This document shows, in pieces, positions 61,001 to 64,000 of a stretch of 64,000 bases of DNA; within the stretch, counting starts at the first letter, position 1; each line of letters begins with the position of its first letter. Source of the DNA: Phyto melanocephala (taxonomy: Eukaryota; Arthropoda; Insecta; Diptera; Rhinophoridae); the NCBI GenBank assembly GCA_941918925.1, contig OW799233.1, forward strand, positions 180,761,235 through 180,825,234, in the 5' to 3' direction. The position numbers and the translations under genes are program-made. The notes beneath the pieces were generated by a model. The model made no database searches. It was given only the letters and a program-made list of their open reading frames with translations, and was not told where the DNA came from.

Positions 61001-62180
61001 CCGATTATGGTCTAGAGGCTAGATTACCACACTTTAAATAAATAAAGTAAAAATTAATTATATAGTTCTTATTTACTGAATAATGATTTAAAACTACTTG
61101 TTTAAAAAATTTAATTTTACATTTATTTGTTTATCCAAAAAAATTTTTTTAAGGTTTGATTTAAATTTTGTTAATAATTTCGAATTATATAAAACAATTA
61201 TAGTAATTGTTTAGTTTTCCTTAAATTTATTTATTAATCTATTTTTAAATGATGCCTGTACTTTGCAAATATTAATTAAAATAAAAATTAAAACAACCTA
61301 AATAATTAATGAACTGGCAACACTGCCACGCTTTAGGAAGCGATCTTTGGCGGAATGTTTTTAATTGCATTTTCATCTAGTGACGATTTGATTTATGACG
61401 CTTATTTCAAATATCAAAAAACAAACACATAAACAAAATGACGCAATTTTGATAAAAAAAAAAAATCAAAATTGCATATAATTTTTAAATTTGTATGCAT
61501 GCAACACATAAATAAATATAACATCTCGTATAGTTATAGTTTATAGTTTTTTGTGACTAATAAGAATCCAAAATATATGATTCACAAAAAATCACTATAT
61601 TAGGATGTAAAAGTAGGTGTATGTAGGTATGTTCGGATAAAATGAATTCCCTTATATTTTTTTATGATTATACTCTGATAACAGAATTACAGGTTATTTT
61701 ATATAATTATTCAATTTATTGAACCTTCTAAAAAAATAAAAATAGGTATTAATTATCAAAATTTTTATATTTGTCTTTTTTTTTTTGTACCTACATATGT
61801 ATATTGTTAAAATCCTAATAATTTGTTTATATTTCGCACAAAAATTTATAAAAACTGAAACAGTTACGGAAAAAAACTTTACATTCAGCAAGATATTTTT
61901 AAGTTTTCATGAATTAATGGTGATACCGCATATTTATTTTATATGAGCGATTAAGGCTTTAGAAAAACAAAATAAATGAAAATATTAAAAAGTTATTATG
62001 GATAAACATAAAAATTAACCCGAAAAAGTGCACATATGTATGTATAGTGTCGCATCTCATAAAATGAAACAAAAAATAAGAATAAAAGAAATGAAATGAA
62101 AACAACCGTTAGTTTTACAGATTTGCGTTGCTTTAGAAGCAATACTAAAATTCAGTTACAAAAAGTAGCAGCTCTATTTT
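58013..62180. other. Long AT-rich stretch with no recognisable gene
   Basis: No element ends or coding blocks were identified in about 4.2 kb. An aatcgctagaatttccgcaa/aatcgctagatttgcgggaa pair at 58493-58577 is a short imperfect repeat. Opposite-strand frames at 58916-59203 are unsupported. Confidence 0.4.
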
Positions 62181-62187
62181 TTCAAAA

Positions 62188-63215
62188 ATGGGAGCTAGAA
62201 ATGAAATAGAAGCTTCAGTACGTACTTTAGTGGCCAAACTCCGCAAGGAAGGTAAATCCATCCTATGGAAAAATTGCTAATACCTTTAAGTTAGGTAGGT
62301 AGGTAGGTAAGGCTGGTGCAAAGTTACCCTCACACCTTCACCCGGAGACCATTACGGTCCATTGTGACGCCTTAATAGAGAGAGGAATAGAATAAGAATA
62401 GAAATATTTAGAATAGAAGAGAAAGAGAAGCAGACAATTCCAGAGTCTCCGGCGGGAATCGAACCCGCAACCCCCAAACAACTGACTTGTCCTTTACTGA
62501 CTAGTCCTAAGTTGGCAGAAAATATTGAATGATGTTCTTATGTTACATTAAGATCCAGAACAGCAATAAATGTTTAAATAGTAACGGCTTAAGAGCAGAA
62601 CTGCACGAGAAAAGTCGCTAATTTTTGATAAATACCGTCAACTTCGCCTCGAATTCGCTAAGTCTCATTTGAGTAAACATTAGGATTTCTGGAAAACTGT
62701 AATTTTTACTGATGAAGTATGTATGATATTTTTGGAAATGATGGTAGGTCTTAAGTTTGGAGAAAATCTAACATTGCTCTTAACCCAAAAAATGTCAAAC
62801 CTATTGTAAAAAACTGAGGCTATGTTATGGTTTAGGGAGCTTTGGTATCACCAGGTGTCGTTTGGTTTTTGTCAAGGTAATATGGACCGCCGTCAATATA
62901 AAAACATTGCAACAAAATTTGTAGTCGTGCTTCGAAAGCTTGGTTCTAGGAGATAAATGTTTTTTCCAGCATAACGATGACCCCAAGCACACGGCACACG
63001 TTGTTCGATACTGGCTTATATACATACCTCGCGCCAGCTGGATTCCCCACCTCCAGTCACCAGACCACAAACTGGTCCGCAAATACGACATAACAAACTA
63101 GGAAATCCTAAAAACTGCATGAGCTTAAATATCGCCTGTTATAACGGAAAATCTGGATATGTCAATTTCCCTGCGATTTCAGGGTGTAGTTGTTACCCAT
63201 GGTGGTCTTCTAAAT
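62188..63215 (+). pseudogene. Tc1-like transposase pseudogene, interrupted by a SINE
   Basis: The ATG at 62188 opens MGARNEIEASVRTLVAKLRK, the N-terminal helix-turn-helix. After GKSI..WKNC the SINE interrupts at 62293-62507. Beyond it are SHLSKHQDFWKTVIFTDE (about 62660-62715, first catalytic D and its neighbour E), WYHQVSFGF/GALVSPGVVWF (about 62838-62870), MDRRQYKNI, FQHNDDPKHTAHVVRYWL (about 62962-63020, second catalytic block), LQSPDHKLVRKYDITN (third block) and a tail ISPVITENLDMSISLRFQGV...THGGLLNIE. Order and length fit a full Tc1 protein of about 340 residues, but stops (for example after SR at 62953 and TN at 63101) and frameshifts disable it. A DINE-like fragment follows 75 bp on. 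Confidence 0.88.
62293..62507 (-). mobile_element. tRNA-derived SINE
   Basis: On the minus strand, ggttgcgggttcgattcccg (62452-62471) is a near-perfect B box preceded by an A-box-like aaaggacaagtcagttg. The body ends in (TACC)n, seen as aggtaggtaggtaggtaagg at 62293-62312. taagtt flanks it at 62287-62292 and 62508-62513, a short target duplication. This is the only pol III-type unit in the window with a convincing B box. Confidence 0.8.
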
Positions 63216-63290
63216 ATTGAGATGTCTTTGTATCTTTTTTATATGTACAGAAAGTTAGAAATTGTGAATAGATAAGTGGCTGTATTTTGA

Positions 63291-63752
63291 CTTATTTCAT
63301 TTTGTCATTCCGTTTTTTAAAACATCGAAATATCTATTTTAGGCCTAATAAAGTATGTATATTCTGAATCGGGGTTTAATTTTATAACGATCTAGCTATG
63401 TCCGTCCATCTGTTGAAAGCACGTAGAGATCGGACCGAAAAAGCTAGGGGGCTCAAATGTTGCCAGAATATTTCTTATACACAAGATTTGTATTGAAAAT
63501 GGGCTAAATCGGAATATTAGGAAGAGTGTTATAGTTCGTAATGCAAGAGTAGGTAAAAAAAACCATGTTCTTCCAACATCGAATAAAATGCAATTGTGTC
63601 CAAACGCATTAAAAAACACGTATTAAAACTGAAAAAATTAGATGTATGATTCTGAAATTTTGCAAACATCGCTTTTTAAGTACATTAAGTTGGTGGTGGG
63701 TATAAAAAATTCGGCACAGCAGATTTTTGATTTGATTTTTTTCCTTGTTTTG
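63291..63752 (+). mobile_element. DINE-1/mini-me-like element, family B copy 3, truncated
   Basis: It runs from attttgtcattccgtttttt through the core ataaagtatgtatattctga, gtccgtccatctgttgaaag and the family B body to ggtggtgggtataaaaaatt, cggcacagcagattttt and ttgtttt. The first stem and about 0.7 kb of the body are missing. Confidence 0.8.
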
Positions 63753-64000
63753 TACGAATAAAAATTAACTTTAAAAATAAAATAACTTTATTACACACTA
63801 GTTGCATAAATTTATTTTTAAATTCTTTGGAAAACGTAAATCAAGGAGTGTATTAAGACTTTTTTTTGTTAAATGTATATCTTCTGAGAATTGTGATAAG
63901 TACGTTGAAAATTTCCATCTCTGAAAAACGCTGTCATTTTCCAAGAGGTTATAAGCGTAGATGAATATTTTCTTTTTTTCCCTTTCCCACATATTTGCGC
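63753..64000. other. Unassigned end of window
   Basis: Nothing recognised; a 64-codon minus frame is unsupported. Confidence 0.35.

Noticed and set aside
1..64000. CRISPR array, bacterial operon or phage content
   Set aside because: No regular spacer-repeat array, ribosome-binding pattern or compact coding; composition and repeats are those of a fly.

Overview
This is 64 kb of AT-rich eukaryotic DNA. It has no compact gene arrangement, no rRNA or tRNA gene and no CRISPR array, and none of its longer open frames looks like a complete host protein. The repeats point to a higher fly (Diptera, probably a calyptrate with a large genome; species not determined). They include mini-me/DINE-1-like elements with a GACC/GACA tract and the 'tatactttatggggtcgg' core, Tc1, mariner and piggyBac relics, hAT-type MITEs, Helitron-like elements, a Penelope-like fragment, R1/I-like retrotransposon fragments and a tRNA-derived SINE. 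The window is best read as intergenic or large-intron DNA built by successive insertions.

Layout. 0-2.2 kb: a DINE-like element split by a decayed mariner copy, then a Tc1 pseudogene. 4.8-7.4 kb: another DINE-like element and a piggyBac relic flanked by TTAA. 8.35-9.44 kb: a hAT-like element. 12-18 kb: an inverted-repeat element, two mariner relics, a DINE-like element and an unrecognised 131-codon open frame. 18.4-23.3 kb: Helitron-like copies carrying ~122-bp tandem units, a Penelope fragment, and a perfect 69-bp inverted repeat. 24.4 kb: a MITE candidate. 27.6-29.3 kb: the oddest region, a decayed coding domain with a TSHGKG..DG.G..VKR signature beside five copies of a GTTACGGACGTTACA motif. 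30-38 kb: mariner relics, a Helitron-like copy, a MITE with an 8-bp duplication, and a hAT-like element nested in another inverted-repeat element. 39.8-46 kb: reverse-transcriptase remnants, a MITE nested inside a MITE of its own family, and a second small Helitron-like element. 47.9-56.2 kb: a cluster of DINE-like copies, two of them inverted, surrounding a candidate first coding exon at 51.45 kb. 62.2-63.75 kb: a Tc1 pseudogene interrupted by a SINE, then a DINE-like fragment.

No pathway or operon can be described. Every transposon coding remnant I recognise is interrupted by stops or frameshifts, or is truncated, so none should be active. The only possible host coding signals are the short exon candidate at 51450-51499, a weak 90-codon frame at 50714-50986 and the open frame at 15859-16251. 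None is certain. Family assignments rest on motif reading by eye; no database search was possible.
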